From: Cristatella mucedo
Taxonomy: Eukaryota > Bryozoa > Phylactolaemata > Cristatellidae
Direction of reading: 5' to 3'
DNA length: 64,000 nucleotides
Assembly (NCBI GenBank): GCA_009760855.2
Contig: WPIO01000058.1
Location: 998,501-1,062,500 of the forward strand
Part shown: positions 1 to 10,656 of the stretch, piece by piece
Position numbering within the stretch: position 1 is the first letter of the stretch
Layout of the letters: each line of letters starts with the position of its first letter
Notes under the pieces: generated by a model
What the model was told of the DNA's origin: nothing
Databases searched by the model: none
The model's input: only the letters and a program-made list of their open reading frames with translations
Program-made: the position numbers and the translations under genes

Positions 1-29
1 CTGAGCACTCCTTCCGGCTAAAGCATTTT

Positions 30-160
30 GTTTGTTTATCAAGCATGATATTACTCACCATTCAATTGCATCTCCCTTTGCAGCAAATGTAAAGCGCCTA
101 GAGAGAGATTGAGTTCTCTGAGGGCGCTTTATCAAGTGCATTATAATTATTATTATAAAG
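30..160 (+). mobile_element. LINE-A 3' end fragment
   Basis: The LINE-A 3' UTR is recognisable by AAATGTAAAGCGCCTAGAGA, the complementary GGGCGCTTTATCAAGTGCATT and a short (ATT)n tail. It closely matches the ends at 16590-16720, 25130-25262 and 52510-52650. The 5' side is truncated near 30. It sits in the last visible NHE intron. Confidence 0.85.
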
Positions 161-247
161 CCATTTGCTGAGCGCTTACCTCTGAATATCTGAACCTCTG
201 AACAACAGCCGTGCACACACACACACACACACACACATACACGCACG

Positions 248-284
<37 letters not shown>

Positions 285-886
285 CTTGATAAAACTTATC
301 ATGTTTCAACTGAGTGCTAAAGTGTAGTTACCCAGCTAAAGATATCGCAGATATTGCATGCCAAGCATGCTGTACGATCGACCTGCTGTAAGTCAGAAGC
401 TAAAGCTGACAGCTTTCACGCTGACACTGTTGCACTTCCTTTTCAGCCATTCTTTGTACCTATTTTTTGCTTCTTAATTCCTCAACAGCCCTTCGAATTC
501 ACCCAAGGTTCTCACGCTGTTGCTGCATGAGATAAATACACACGGGGAACGATTGGGCAGCAAAACCCGCAAGGCTTTGAGTATACTATGGGAAACCTGT
601 TCTCATTGCATCGAGTTTGAAAGCAACACGTACACACAATCACTGCAAAGATATGATTTTCATCATTTGCTCGAGAGCTAGGCAGCTGCTAGCAGGCATG
701 GATTTGCGTGATGCTTGGAAATCTAGCTTCGCAAACGAGCCAACCCCCCTGCTAGACAATGCTGGCCAGGTAAGCAGATCTCTCCGACCCCAAGGCATTG
801 AAAGCTGCCCACGTGCTCTGCGAAGAGCACGTGGGCAAGGCTACTGGGTGGGGCCAATTAAACGTTTGCACTATACTCCAGCTTAC
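160..886. other. NHE intron, no gene seen
   Basis: This is intron 3 sequence of the NHE gene, up to the window edge. It holds an (AC)n array at 212-284. Reading frames across 617-886 do not resemble the expected next NHE exon. I see nothing else. Confidence 0.5.
212..284. repeat. (AC)n microsatellite
   Basis: Two AC arrays are separated by a short ACGC-containing interruption. Confidence 0.97.
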
Positions 887-1059
887 CACGGTGACTGCAT
901 CGTTGAGCAACGACTCGCCAAAGACGACAATGTGCAGCACTTCATTGACGTGGATCTCCTCGAAGACAGCGAGCACAGCCACAGGATCGACTGCCGATAT
1001 GAGGCTGCTGAACAGCAAGCAGTGCAGAAGCTTGGTCGGCAGTGAGCTGCTCATATCTC
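887..1059 (-). CDS. NHE exon 3 ([11 protein letters not shown] and [11 protein letters not shown] motifs)
   Basis: The acceptor TATATAG lies just before 1059 and the donor GTAAGC follows 887. Starting here joins exon 2 in frame and gives G-G-D-M, where other NHEs also have a Gly-Asp before the next helix. The exon ends in phase 0 after NDAVTV. Candidate acceptors closer to the motif were rejected because they give the wrong phase. Confidence 0.92.
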
Positions 1060-4000
1060 CTATATAATACAGCAGCACTATATAGTGAAGCGCTGCCACA
1101 CTCTGGTATTCCAGACAGAGCAGATGGCAGCGGCTCCGGCATATTCACGAGCTACATGCACACATTAATGCAGCAAGCTCACAAGCCCGCACACATTCTC
1201 ACATCCACGCCCACACAGAAACAAGACCTGGGCTCAAAACCTCACAGTCGGAAGCACATGCCGTTGTCAGCAGCTTCCTTCACTGGGCTCACATCGAGCC
1301 AGCAGCGAAAGTTGCTGATCCGCTATGGTGGGCGTCCAAAGCTGTGAAAAAGCGACTGTGTGCTGCGACAAAATGGCAGCAACGGACGGCCATAAATTCA
1401 AACGCTTGCCCAATCCTGCTAACTGGATGAGCTGGAGAGCTATGCTACCATGTAAAGAAAGAGGGATTTAAAGTGAGAAAAGACAGCTTGACTCCCGTGA
1501 TGCTGCTACTTATGATTCAAGAGAAGTCTGGGGAGCCACTGAGGAATATCTCTGCCCGTAGTGTGTGAACAAGTGCAATCCTAGAAGCTCACAATTTAAC
1601 AGGGTTTGCTATGAACCACCTGACAGCTACCAGGGATGCAAAGACACAAAAAGGATCCACAAAAGACACAGTGCAGTGGACGGTACGCTAGGCGACGTCT
1701 CTTTGCGATTGCTGTTTCAATGAGCAGTATTGCCCAGGCACAGATCAGTCGAGCTCACAAAGGCACTCGTTCGGAGGACTTTCAGTGATCTTGCACTTAA
1801 ATGAAATCTCCCCAAAAAATTATTTTAGCTTATTCATTTGTTTAGCGTTGGAAGATCCAAGCGGCTATCACCACCTCTTGCAGTTGGCAATGCAAATCAC
1901 CCTCTGCAGGATTCGAACCCACGACCTCTGTCGTGAAGAGCAAGCACCTGTTAGCTCGTTCATTCCCACGTGAAGAGTCGGGAGCAGCCTACGTCACTGC
2001 TGAAGGAGCACCACTGATTTCCAAAACAGTATTCAAAATATCGTTTTAACGCTAATGCTCACAGTTCCTCGCTACTCACTACCTCAACTGTTCTCCCGAC
2101 TCTGCTATGCTTCCCACTTTCTCTTTGTTGCGTGAGACGAAGTCTGTTGACTACCGAAAGCGTACCGAAAGCCGCATAGGCTATGAGTGCGCTATAAAAA
2201 ACTCTCCTACGTAACACCCATTCAGTCTTTATGGCTTAGTGGAGTTACAGACGGAGATACATTACATTACAGTTAAATATAGGGAAGGCAGAATTCTATT
2301 TGGACCTTTTTTATGGATGCAGACGACCAAAAGAGCTCAGATCTGCTGGTGACTTCAGACAGGCCGTCATGTCTAACAGATTACCCACGGTTGGCGACAG
2401 GTCATCTGGTTCTGGCCCCAGCCCTCAACGACTTCGTGGGCCTCTCTCCGAACCACTTCTTTGCTGAATGAACTTAAAAGTACTGTCAAAGGCAGCAATC
2501 AGTTTCAACATTATCTACAGAGGTGAGAGACCTTGATCAGTGTTGGTAGGATCTCTGGCAAGTAACACTCGCACTCAATCCTGCATAGGTAAGCATGCAG
2601 AGCACAAAGGAACGAAATCGGCAAGTCCTCTTACGTGCACGGAAAGCTGAAAAGAACACGTGTCTTTCGCTGGCACTTATGACACAAACCCATTGCAGCT
2701 GGTGGCGAAAAAAGTGAGATGAGAGTTCCAGATTATCGATGCAAACAAACTGAAGGTCCTATCTCCAAAAGATTTAAATCCAGTTCGAGTAGCGGTTAGA
2801 CGACTGGAAGCCGAAGACTGCAAAAGCACGTGACTGGAAGAGCAAGGAGGTCAGATCGATGGGCTGGTGGAAGCAAGTGAAGTAAGCTGAAGGCCACTGA
2901 GCAGATCTCGAGGTTTCACTGAAGTCTAGTGCAGCTGAAAATCACATGCAAAATCATTTAATCATCCCGAGCACGAAGAGAATTCTAATTCGATCGAATA
3001 TAGATATGCAACACCGAGCTCATAAAACCATGAGCATGAGTATTTCAAGATCTGTAAAGCTGGAGCAGTACTGCAGTTACCACAGCTAGGTAAGAGCTTG
3101 CCATATCTTAGAATGGTGACAACTGAAAGTGTCCATGTTTTATGGTTTCGGCCAGAAAATAAATAAAAAATGCCAGGCAATAGCACAGCTGTCACTTAAT
3201 TCGGTCGTCCTTCTACCAGCCCACCCGGTCAGCACTGAGTACGACACTTTGCTGAATGCTCGTAAGTCTAGCCGTACTAGATATGTGTAATAATGTAATA
3301 GTAATGTATCGCTGTATGTAACTCCACAAAACCACAAAGACTATGTGGGTGTTACACAGGAGAAAGTTGTATAGCACGCTCCCAACCTAAGCGGCTGTCA
3401 GTATGCATTTGGCAGCCAAAAGACTTCATCTCAAGCAACAAAGGGAAAGTGAGAAGCATAGCTGAGTCAGAAGAGCAGTTGAGGTAGTGAGTAACATGGA
3501 AGTAGCAGCTCAGGACGGCTGGAAGGATGTGCTATATTCGGCAGCAGGAGAGTAGTTGTCGTTGTGCAAGAATCGTGAAAGCGAGTTGCACAGTCTAGGA
3601 CCTGCAGAGCAAAAGCCTCTGCCACCAACGACCTTAAGCTGAGGAATAGAACAGCTTATGTATTGTCCATACAGGACCCGAGGAGGCTGAAACTGGTGCA
3701 CCAGTTCAGCTAGGTATGAAGAAGCCAAGCCGGAGCGATCCTTGTGGGTCAATGTAAGAACTTTGCTCTGTATCCGTTGAACAACCGGCAGCCATCCTAG
3801 CTCTTCTAGCAAAGGAGACACATGGTCAAACCTCTGGGATTTTCAAACTATCCTTTCATCCATATTCATCACCTGCTGCAGTGACATGGTGGCTTTTTTC
3901 GATAACCCAGCCAAATGGAAATTACAATCATCTAGCTGAGACAGAACTATGGAGCTAGTTAAATTTAGATGTGCAGAGGGCAATCGAGAAGGAAATAGCA

Positions 4001-6508
4001 GGCATAGCTGCTGGTATCGCTAGAGGGGACAGCATTAACTGCGACTTTGCGAAATCACCGACGACAGACACCCTAGGAATCCTTTGGAAAAAGGAAAGTC
4101 GGTTTAGCAGAGCCAAAAATTTATTATAGCTGGCCACAAATGATGACAATGCTTATAAATTGGCAAGAGTACGTTAGAGGCCTTTCGGATATAAGCTTGC
4201 TGAAAGTTGCCAATTTTATAGGGCAACTTCCTGAACTGCGGCTGGAATCCCAAGGAGGCTGGACATGGCACATATCACTATTGCAGGAGTCTGTAAGAGG
4301 ACATACAAACATCCTTTTTACATTAATCTTAAAAGTGTACTCATATATAATTCATTTGTATAGCGCCCCAGGAGAACTTAATCTCTATTCAGGCGCTTCG
4401 CATATGCCTCGGGGCTCGAGCCCACGACCTCAGCCAAACCTTGGTCGGGGCGAGCACCTTAGCCGCTGGACCAAACCAGCTCGGAAGATCTTATCGAACC
4501 AAGAATTAACGTTAGGATGGTCAAAAAGGCATTCGAATGCCCAGCTATGCATTCAGAATGCATGACATCAACTACAAGTCCATAGAGTCCTGTGTTCAGC
4601 ATAACTATTATAGGATGGGATGGGATATAGGGATATAGGATGGAAGTCCGGGAATGTGGAAGTTACAATCTCCGATAGCCAAAGCAGCTGACAGCAAATA
4701 AAGTTATAAGATCAGTGAGTTATATGTAATGAAAAACCCTAACAGTGCACTCTACATGCATACTTTGGAATAAACACAGACCAAAGGCTAGTGAGGGATA
4801 AATAACAAACAAGTTTCAATTCCAAGAGGGCAAGGGAAAGCAGCAACAGATCTTTAATTGTAATGCTCCGGGCAAAGGATTTACTTGCTACTTATACGGT
4901 ATCAAACAACAAAGTCACCAGAACCTGCATGCAAACTGCCTTGGCAGGACCTTCTGGCCCAACAGGAATAACATTTTGCATGTGACGGTCCATTGCATCA
5001 GTTACAAAACGACTTATTGTAAATGCTCGAAGTTTAAAAACTACTGGAACAGAAGGCATACCTACCAATCCCAGTGACACATATAGAGAAGTATTAGCTC
5101 ATACGAGGGAGCACATTGCATTTCAGATGCCGTGGCAGCAGACATGTGATATCTTCAATAGCCACATAGAAGCTACCATTCTCTTATTAGCAGCACTTTG
5201 TTAAGACAGACGTGAGGTTTCGGTGAATTAAAATGCAGTCGTTTGCATTTGAAGACTTTCACTTTGCCGTGGTAATGGATCGCTCGTGGGGCTACTAGCC
5301 TGGACACATGTAAGTCGTTCAGCAGATATGCTCTCTGGTCACCGACGACACTGCCATGTAGTGGTTACACCTCGGTACCAAATTCGCTAGTATAAATATA
5401 CACATTCATTGATGCAGGACACCAGGAATCTTCGACCCCATGAGTGGAAACTGATAGCAGAGGCTTTACACTCCTGGGTCGAATGATTAATAGTCTCGAT
5501 AGCTCAACCGGTTGAGTACTGGACCAGTAACTCAGAGGCTGTATGATCGGTCCCTGCTCAAAGCATCGCTTTTTTGGCAGCCAGTACGACAGTAGACGAT
5601 CTACGGTTGCTCTGCATTTTGAAAACTACTGCTCCAGCTTCGCTGCAGCATTAATACGTTATATGCCTGGTTAGATGGAAGTCTTTAACCTACCACCCCC
5701 CCCCCGACAGCAGCACTTATCAAGTTTTTTTAAAAGCATGCCACGAAACAGTTTTAAGAATAAACTGTAAGACCGAAAAGCTAGCCTGACAGTGATGCAG
5801 GAGGTAGACAGACTAGCTTTCCTTCTGCCTGTTCAAAGGGATTCTATTTCTGCTTCTGGCCTCTGCTGTCATAAGAACCCTCTTTTGGTGAGTAGGCTAT
5901 TTCACTGTCTCATTCATTCACCATGCACATGCTCACACAACACTTTCTCACCTTCTCAATCTCAATTGACACAATCACTCAACGCATTCCTCTCAGGCAC
6001 CACCTGCCTCCACCCTCTCTCGCATTCTCAGACCTCGAATGAACACCAGTGACATGACATCACCGGAAATCCTAGAGCGGGATTTCGATTCAAATACCGT
6101 ACGCCGGCAAAGGAGAGGGGCACCGTCTTCAGTTGCAGTGGTGCTATGCACTCATCGAGCTGCTGCTGCGATCGTCTCAGCACCAGCTTTCCAGAGAAAG
6201 GGCTCCAATATTGGCAACTCGTGCATTCTCATGCCTCGAGTGCTTTGTGTCCTCACTGCATTGCTATGTGCCCTTGCACAATACGGATATCAAAGCATCA
6301 AGGCAAGCACATAAATACCATCTAAAGTGTACCCAATTCCGGTTTCCCCGAAAAAAAATCACCTGAACCCACTAATCTGTCGCTGTGTTTCCATATCTCG
6401 AGACCCGGCTGCACAATACCAACCGGTACTCATGGTTACGCAAGAAACGGTGACGCCCGGAGAGTGGAGCATCGGCAGGTTGGTGTAAGTATGTGTTCGT
6501 ACATGTGC

Positions 6509-6572
<64 letters not shown>

Positions 6573-8976
6573 ATGCATTCACTTCGTACGACTTAAAGCA
6601 CTAACCATGAATGCTCGACAGAGACGACAGTAAGGGAAACAAGTCTCTTTCTAGGCGACACAACACAAAGAAAGCTCGGTGCCATCTATTGGACAGCCAA
6701 CACGGCTGCACGAGGGCACTTTGCAGTTGGGGGGGGGCGTACCTCCGGCCAATCCATTGGCCACACCCCACAGCGAGAAGCCGATGGTTAGAGTGTTAAA
6801 CAGGGTGCCCACGACCGCATATAGGAGAATGGTGCCGATGTTGTCAAAGAACGCACGGTTCGGCATGAAGTAGCCGGATTCGAGAATGATGGGTGGCAGC
6901 AGGAAATAGAAGAACGTGTTTGCACTCATGTGGTGGTAATCTTGTCCTGCTGTCGAGAAGTAAAACACGACGCCGACGATGATGCCGAGAACGATGAGCA
7001 GGCTGCTCTCAGGAAACACCGACGACAGCTTGTTCGAAAAATGAAAGCCTGAAACAAAACGGGGCCAACTGCAAGGAGCAGCAGAGTCGAGCAGAAGGCG
7101 CCGGGTTTCAGCAGGCGGCTGTTCGGGTGCAGCTGTTCGTTCACGCATGGCTGCAATTATTAAACACTGCATGATATGATTGTTCGACAGCCGTCGGTTG
7201 GGCTATTAGCAAGCCGCATGCCAGTAAACTGTAAATGAGCCGGGCAATCAGCACACTGCCATTGCAAGTTAATCTAGCGGAAGCTTACCTAATGTAGTTC
7301 TTGGATACAATCATGAGTAATGATTCAGTCTTAGCTACAGCTTGCCATGTTTCGCTAAGATAGTTCCTGCCGGGTAGCACTCACTTGTGTCTAGATCTGC
7401 AGCATTTGCACTGTACTGTACATTCGAGCGTTACTGCAGAGGTAGTACTTGAATACTGGAGAACATTCTGAAGAATAGCTGACCTTAGGGTACTATGCAT
7501 ATCTGGGATTTTTATGTCGAACATATTCGTGCTATATGCTAACCCGAATAGTGGACGCTTTTCCACAGAAGAGTGGTACATCTTTCTAGAGCTGGGGTTA
7601 CCCCATAACCCCCCCCCCCCCACTTGGCCCAAGGTAAGGTACTACCACTTCACCATCCAGGTCACGGGTTCCACACCGGAAGCATGGATCCTTCATTTCT
7701 TGCTGCAAACAGGTGATCGTTTCTAAGGCTCGTCTGCTGTTGCTACATAAATGGCTCAGTTAAATCCACCAACCTTTACTTTCACTTGCAGCCATGCTGC
7801 CTGCATACCTGCCGATACCGGCTGGTCGAAACTCATGGAAGCTCAGCAGGCCAACAATGAGCCTAGGTAACCATAACTGCAGACAGGCGTGTAACTTGGC
7901 TTTCGCTACTAAATTATAAGAAGGTACTCATGTCATCTGCCGATTTTATGACAGTCAAAATGAAGCTGCAACCTACCTTTTCCTCAAAGCCTTTTTTTCC
8001 AGCTGCTTTAATTAATTTTCGCGTTCTGAAACGATGCATGCTATAACCACATTTACATGCTTCATTTTCAGCACATGTATAGTGCCTAGAAAGAGAGATT
8101 TGGCCCTCTCGGGGTGCCGAAGAAATGTTTTATCATTAACGTATGGAAGGCTGAGGCCCAGTGCCCGTTCTTGTTAGCCCTATAGCCATAGTTACCGTTG
8201 CTCATCGTAGTCTAGGACTTGTGCGCCGCCACAATCAGGCATGCAGCATGCATGCCAGTCTGCCATCGGTGGTAATCGCGCGAGTAGCAATCTAACTTAC
8301 GACGCTGCAGGTGGGGTGGTCCCGCCCACTGGGCTGGCAGCGGTCTGCACCGTTCGACCGAATCTAGCTGCGCTCGAGTGCCATCCCACACATCGCGTAG
8401 TCTCTGGCCAGCGTATACAGGCTAGCACGATGCGCTGCTGCGAGATTTGGCCACGGCGTTGCCGAATGACAACAACGACCGGCTGCGGGCGCAAACGACG
8501 GTGCTAGGTGGGGAGGTCGCCGGCAGGGCTCGCGCTGGGGGTAGGCGCTCGGTTCGGACGGCTCGCGAGTCGCGCTCGCTGTTACCGATTTTTGCGAGGC
8601 TGGCGACCAAGATCCAACAGCTTATCGTGAAGGGAGTCGAGACCTTGTTCCAGTCGACTTTCAGGACTTGAAATCTCTCGACTTCGTGGCCACTGCCGCC
8701 GTGCCCACTCTCGCTTTCATTACCGCCGTGCCCGCCGTCGCTCCCATTGCCGTCGTGCTTTGCTAGCGAGCTTGGGCCGTGGCCCGACATCGCTGTCTCG
8801 TTCGGAGTCGGCGAGTGTGGCGCGGGCTCCTGGACTGGGGAGCCATAGCCAGGAGAACTGCACTCCGAGAGCAGTATGACGCACAGGAGGCAGACAGCGC
8901 CCGTCGCATTCGGCCGCATCCCGAAAGCTCGCACAGACTCCGAGCTCGCGTAGCTTCTATCCGCGGACAATCTCAT
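887..8976 (-). CDS. Na+/H+ exchanger (SLC9/NHE family, NHE3-like), 5' part, three exons
   Basis: An electroneutral sodium-proton antiporter of the plasma membrane. I join exons 8586-8976, 6743-7048 and 887-1059 on the minus strand. The junction phases are 1 and 1, all introns are GT-AG, and the product is 290 residues before the gene leaves the window. Residues about 20-42 form a signal-peptide-like or first membrane segment. A Gly/His/Ser/Asn-rich extracellular stretch follows (about 45-95). [13 protein letters not shown] at about 121-133 opens the exchanger domain. [14 protein letters not shown] at about 181-194, [13 protein letters not shown] at 254-266 and [11 protein letters not shown] at 280-290 are hallmark NHE motifs. 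The Asn-Asp pair at 285-286 matches the family's ion-binding residues. Most NHEs read LDAGY where this one reads LESGY. The [13 protein letters not shown] segment suggests NHE3/NHE2-like proteins, but the paralogue cannot be fixed without the C-terminal half, which lies left of coordinate 1. Confidence 0.93.
1843..1985 (-). mobile_element. SINE-2 (tRNA-derived), minus orientation
   Basis: Read on the minus strand it has a B-box-like GGTCGTGGGTTCGAATCCTG, followed by GGCAA...TTGCAACTGCAAG-type sequence and a GATAGCC segment. The same order occurs at 35305-35480 and 54125-54275. It lies in NHE intron 2. Confidence 0.65.
2040..2275 (+). mobile_element. LINE-B 3' end fragment
   Basis: It matches the 3' UTR of the long LINE-B at 13900-14130: the CACTACCTCAACTG block, the CTTTCTCTTTGTTG block and the GCGTACCGAAAGCCGC block. 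It ends in ACATTACATTACA, the pentamer tail typical of this family. It is severely 5' truncated. Confidence 0.85.
2276..3290. other. NHE intron 2 spacer, nothing recognised
   Basis: No coding exon, RNA gene or repeat family is recognised between the two LINE-B fragments. Confidence 0.4.
3295..3965 (-). mobile_element. LINE-B 3' fragment, minus orientation
   Basis: On the minus strand it encodes the C-terminal part of the LINE-B polyprotein ([20 protein letters not shown], then [13 protein letters not shown]), followed by the family's 3' UTR and TGGAGTTAC tail block. It is interrupted by stops and small indels. It lies in NHE intron 2, in the transcriptional sense of that gene. Confidence 0.85.
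4343..4484 (-). mobile_element. SINE-1 (tRNA head, LINE-A-like tail), minus orientation
   Basis: On the minus strand it runs: tRNA-like A box TGGTCCAGCGGCTAAGG, then GGTCGTGGGCTCGAGCCC as B box, GGCATATGCGAAGCGCCTGA, AGAGATTAAGTTCTCC and GGGGCGCTATACAAATGAA. This tail has the same stem-loop design as the LINE-A 3' end. It is the best-preserved member in the window. Confidence 0.85.
4485..5496. other. NHE intron 2 spacer, nothing recognised
   Basis: No exon or repeat family is recognised. A short GGATGGGATATAGGGATATAGG tandem-like patch at about 4615-4642 is the only local structure. Confidence 0.35.
5497..5735 (+). mobile_element. SINE-3-like tRNA-derived repeat
   Basis: A tRNA-like head (TAGCTCAACCGGTTGAGTAC as A box, GTATGATCGGTCC as B box) is followed by about 150 bases ending near a poly-C run. 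There is no matching acceptor-stem 3' half, so this is not a functional tRNA gene. No other full copy is seen in the window. Confidence 0.45.
6505..6572. repeat. (GT)n microsatellite
   Basis: A nearly uninterrupted GT array in NHE intron 2, about 170 bases from exon 2. Confidence 0.97.
6743..7048 (-). CDS. NHE exon 2 (membrane segments with [14 protein letters not shown])
   Basis: The acceptor is a pyrimidine-rich tract ending in TTTCAG just before 7048. The donor GTACGC follows 6743. The 306 nt encode residues 131-232, at least three hydrophobic helices. Donor and acceptor phases match both neighbouring exons. A poly-G run lies immediately downstream of the donor on the plus-strand reading. 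Confidence 0.93.
7615..7770 (+). mobile_element. SINE-2, degenerate
   Basis: GGCCCAAGGTAAGGTACTACC (A-box region) is followed by GGTCACGGGTTCCACACC (B-box region), a TTCTTGCTGCAAAC block, a GCTCGTCTGCTGTTGCTACA block and AATGGCTCAGTTAAATC. This matches SINE-2 in order. It lies in NHE intron 1. Confidence 0.6.
8040..8140 (+). mobile_element. LINE-A-like 3' tail fragment, degenerate
   Basis: GCACATGTATAGTGCCTAGA and the following GAGAGATTTGGCCCTCTC with GGGTGCC keep the stem-loop layout of the LINE-A 3' end, with many substitutions. Confidence 0.5.
8586..8976 (-). CDS. NHE exon 1 (start codon, signal segment, extracellular loop)
   Basis: The ATG at 8976-8974 opens the frame. An in-frame ATG at 8920-8918 would start directly before the hydrophobic stretch [13 protein letters not shown] and gives a more typical signal peptide, so either could be used. 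The exon ends after ATC-G at 8586, followed by a GTAAC donor, in phase 1. It lies in a CpG-dense block, as first exons often do. Confidence 0.85.
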
Positions 8977-9263
8977 CCAGCAGTGGAGTGGTCGCAGCAG
9001 GTTGCCGAAGGTCGCCGCATCGTCGAGCGCCTGTCCATTTCATTGCTCCCTTTAAACCAGGAGTTGCTTCCAAAGCGGCGGCGAGGAGCGAGCAAGCGAG
9101 CTAGACGGTAGGTAGGCCGCCGCTCATTGGCGGAAGTGGCCTCCGCCTATAGGTGCTGAGCTGACCGGCGACGCATTGACCCACCGGCTGCCTGCCTGCC
9201 AGTCCCAATATAGTGCTGCAGCGGCGGCGGCGGGGGCGGGGGGGGGGGGGGGGGGGGGGGGGG

Positions 9264-9302
<39 letters not shown>

Positions 9303-9500
9303 CCAAGTAACTTCCGAGAAAGCCGCTGCTGGCTGCTCCTCCGCGGCTCTCTCCGCTCGCCGCCGCCCGCGAAAACTGCTAAAGCGTCAGCAGCGCCGCC
9401 GCGACAATGCATCCGCTAGCCGAGTGCAGCGGCCGAGGCTCGTTTCTGGCGGAGGTCCTCGGTGCATCTCGAGCGAACTCGATGCGGTCCAAAGACGTGC
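8977..9500 (-). promoter_or_regulatory. CpG-rich upstream region of the NHE gene with poly-G/(GGC)n tract
   Basis: The block from about 8440 to 9480 is much richer in CpG than its surroundings and covers exon 1 and the presumed promoter and 5' UTR. On the minus strand a TTTAAA at about 9057-9052 lies some 76 bases upstream of the first ATG. It could be a TATA-like element, but this is weak. At 9214-9300 there is a (CGG)n, poly-G, (GGC)n tract. No transcription start can be assigned from sequence. Confidence 0.4.
9214..9300. repeat. (CGG)n - poly-G - (GGC)n tract
   Basis: An almost pure G run of about 30 bases is flanked by GGC triplets. It lies about 240 bases upstream of the NHE start codon. 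Such runs can form G-quadruplexes. The apparent poly-Gly, poly-Pro and poly-Arg reading frames are trivial translations of it. Confidence 0.95.
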
Positions 9501-9970
9501 GATGAGTTCGGAAACTGACAGTTGATTTCGGTCACAGAGAGTTCAATACAGAAGTGCTTAAGGCCTTAAGCGATGCGTTCCAAGCATTGGGTACTGATAA
9601 AACCGCAAGGATCTTTCAGATGTTCAGCCTGTACGTCATTAAAAAAAAAGAGATCTAATCAGTTTCTAAAGAGATCTAACTGCAGTCACTCCTCATCTAG
9701 CTTAAGGCATTGCACGACCTCCCGAAGTTAAACAGTCCGTTAGGGCGAGCACTAAATGACGTGGAAAGACTAAGACGCCATCTAGCAAAGGGTCTCCAGT
9801 TACAGATTCGGAAAAAAAGATTCCTTTTCGCTATTCGCTATTCCTATTGGCTCACAAGTGGCCATTGCTGTTTGACCCAAATGAATTGCAACAAAAATAT
9901 GGAGGTGCTAACTTTGCCTCAGTGAGCTTGACAGCAGACTGTTAGAAGTTTCGAAAAGTTGCTGCGAACA
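9500..9970. other. Intergenic, nothing recognised
   Basis: CpG density falls away. I see no gene or repeat family. Confidence 0.4.
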
Positions 9971-9974
9971 GCTA

Positions 9975-10400
9975 CTACGGCTTTCCGGGATTTCCGCGGG
10001 CACGTATTTTCTTGTTCAAGTCTGATCTCCCGCCGGTTATCTTGCTATGCAAAGCGGAATCTGTAGTTTCGAGGTCGCATTGTCTGAGCTGGGTTTTGAC
10101 GTGGCTTCTGCGATTTCGTTTAAATGACGGTACTGCCCCAGATCGTAGTGCGACTGGGCTGCAACGGTCGATGCGATCGGGTAGGATGAGCTGCTTGTGA
10201 TTGATGTGACATGGGGGCAGTCGGGATGTGCTGTTAGGGATTGGTGACGGGGGGGGGCAGTCGCAGGAGGGACTCCGGTGGGCGAGAGGGCGTAGAGAGT
10301 CGTGCTTTCCCCTGCTCAATGTGTAGTTGAATATGCTGGTGGCGTTGGTCATCTACAGGTTCTGTCTTTCGAGCGACGACAAATAAACTTCGGAATCAGA
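9975..10400 (-). repeat. Dispersed repeat C, copy 1
   Basis: It is related to the insertion at 22395-22768. In both copies the minus strand reads an MTN-x-x-S start, then SRG-x-H-x-SLR, then a D-C-x-x-P stretch. The plus strand shares GGCGTTGGTCATC / GGTGTTGGTCATC. The shared block is several hundred bases. The class is unknown: it could be an LTR or other non-coding repeat, and the reading frame may not be a protein. Confidence 0.5.
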
Positions 10401-10517
10401 GCTGTTATGGTAGTGTCAAGTAACTCAGATCAATGTTATTCGCACGAGCACAACTTAAGCAGTCGGTGCAAGGTGAGGCAGCTGCGAGATCAATCGTTGC
10501 AAAAATAGAAAAAATAG

Positions 10518-10656
10518 AATATTATTCATTTGTATAGTGCCCCAAGAGAACTTAATCTCTATTCAGGCGTTTCATATATGCCTCGGGGCTCGAGCGTACG
10601 ACCTCAGCCAGACCTTGGTCGGGGCGAGCACCATAACCGCTGGACCGATCCGGCTA
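10518..10656 (-). mobile_element. SINE-1, minus orientation
   Basis: Same arrangement as at 4343-4484: GCCCCAAGAGAACTTAATCT tail, GCCTCGGGGCTCGAGC, CTTGGTCGGGGCGAGCACC and a TGGACCGATCCGGCT head on the plus reading. A few substitutions affect the A box. Confidence 0.85.

Noticed and set aside
617-1045. Plus-strand 142-codon frame as a gene
   Set aside because: Mostly antisense to NHE exon 3, no protein-like features.
5504-5570. tRNA gene
   Set aside because: A- and B-box-like sequence but no paired acceptor stem or convincing cloverleaf; better explained as a SINE head.
9101-9419. Poly-Pro, poly-Arg and poly-Gly frames
   Set aside because: Translation of the poly-G/(GGC)n tract upstream of the NHE gene.
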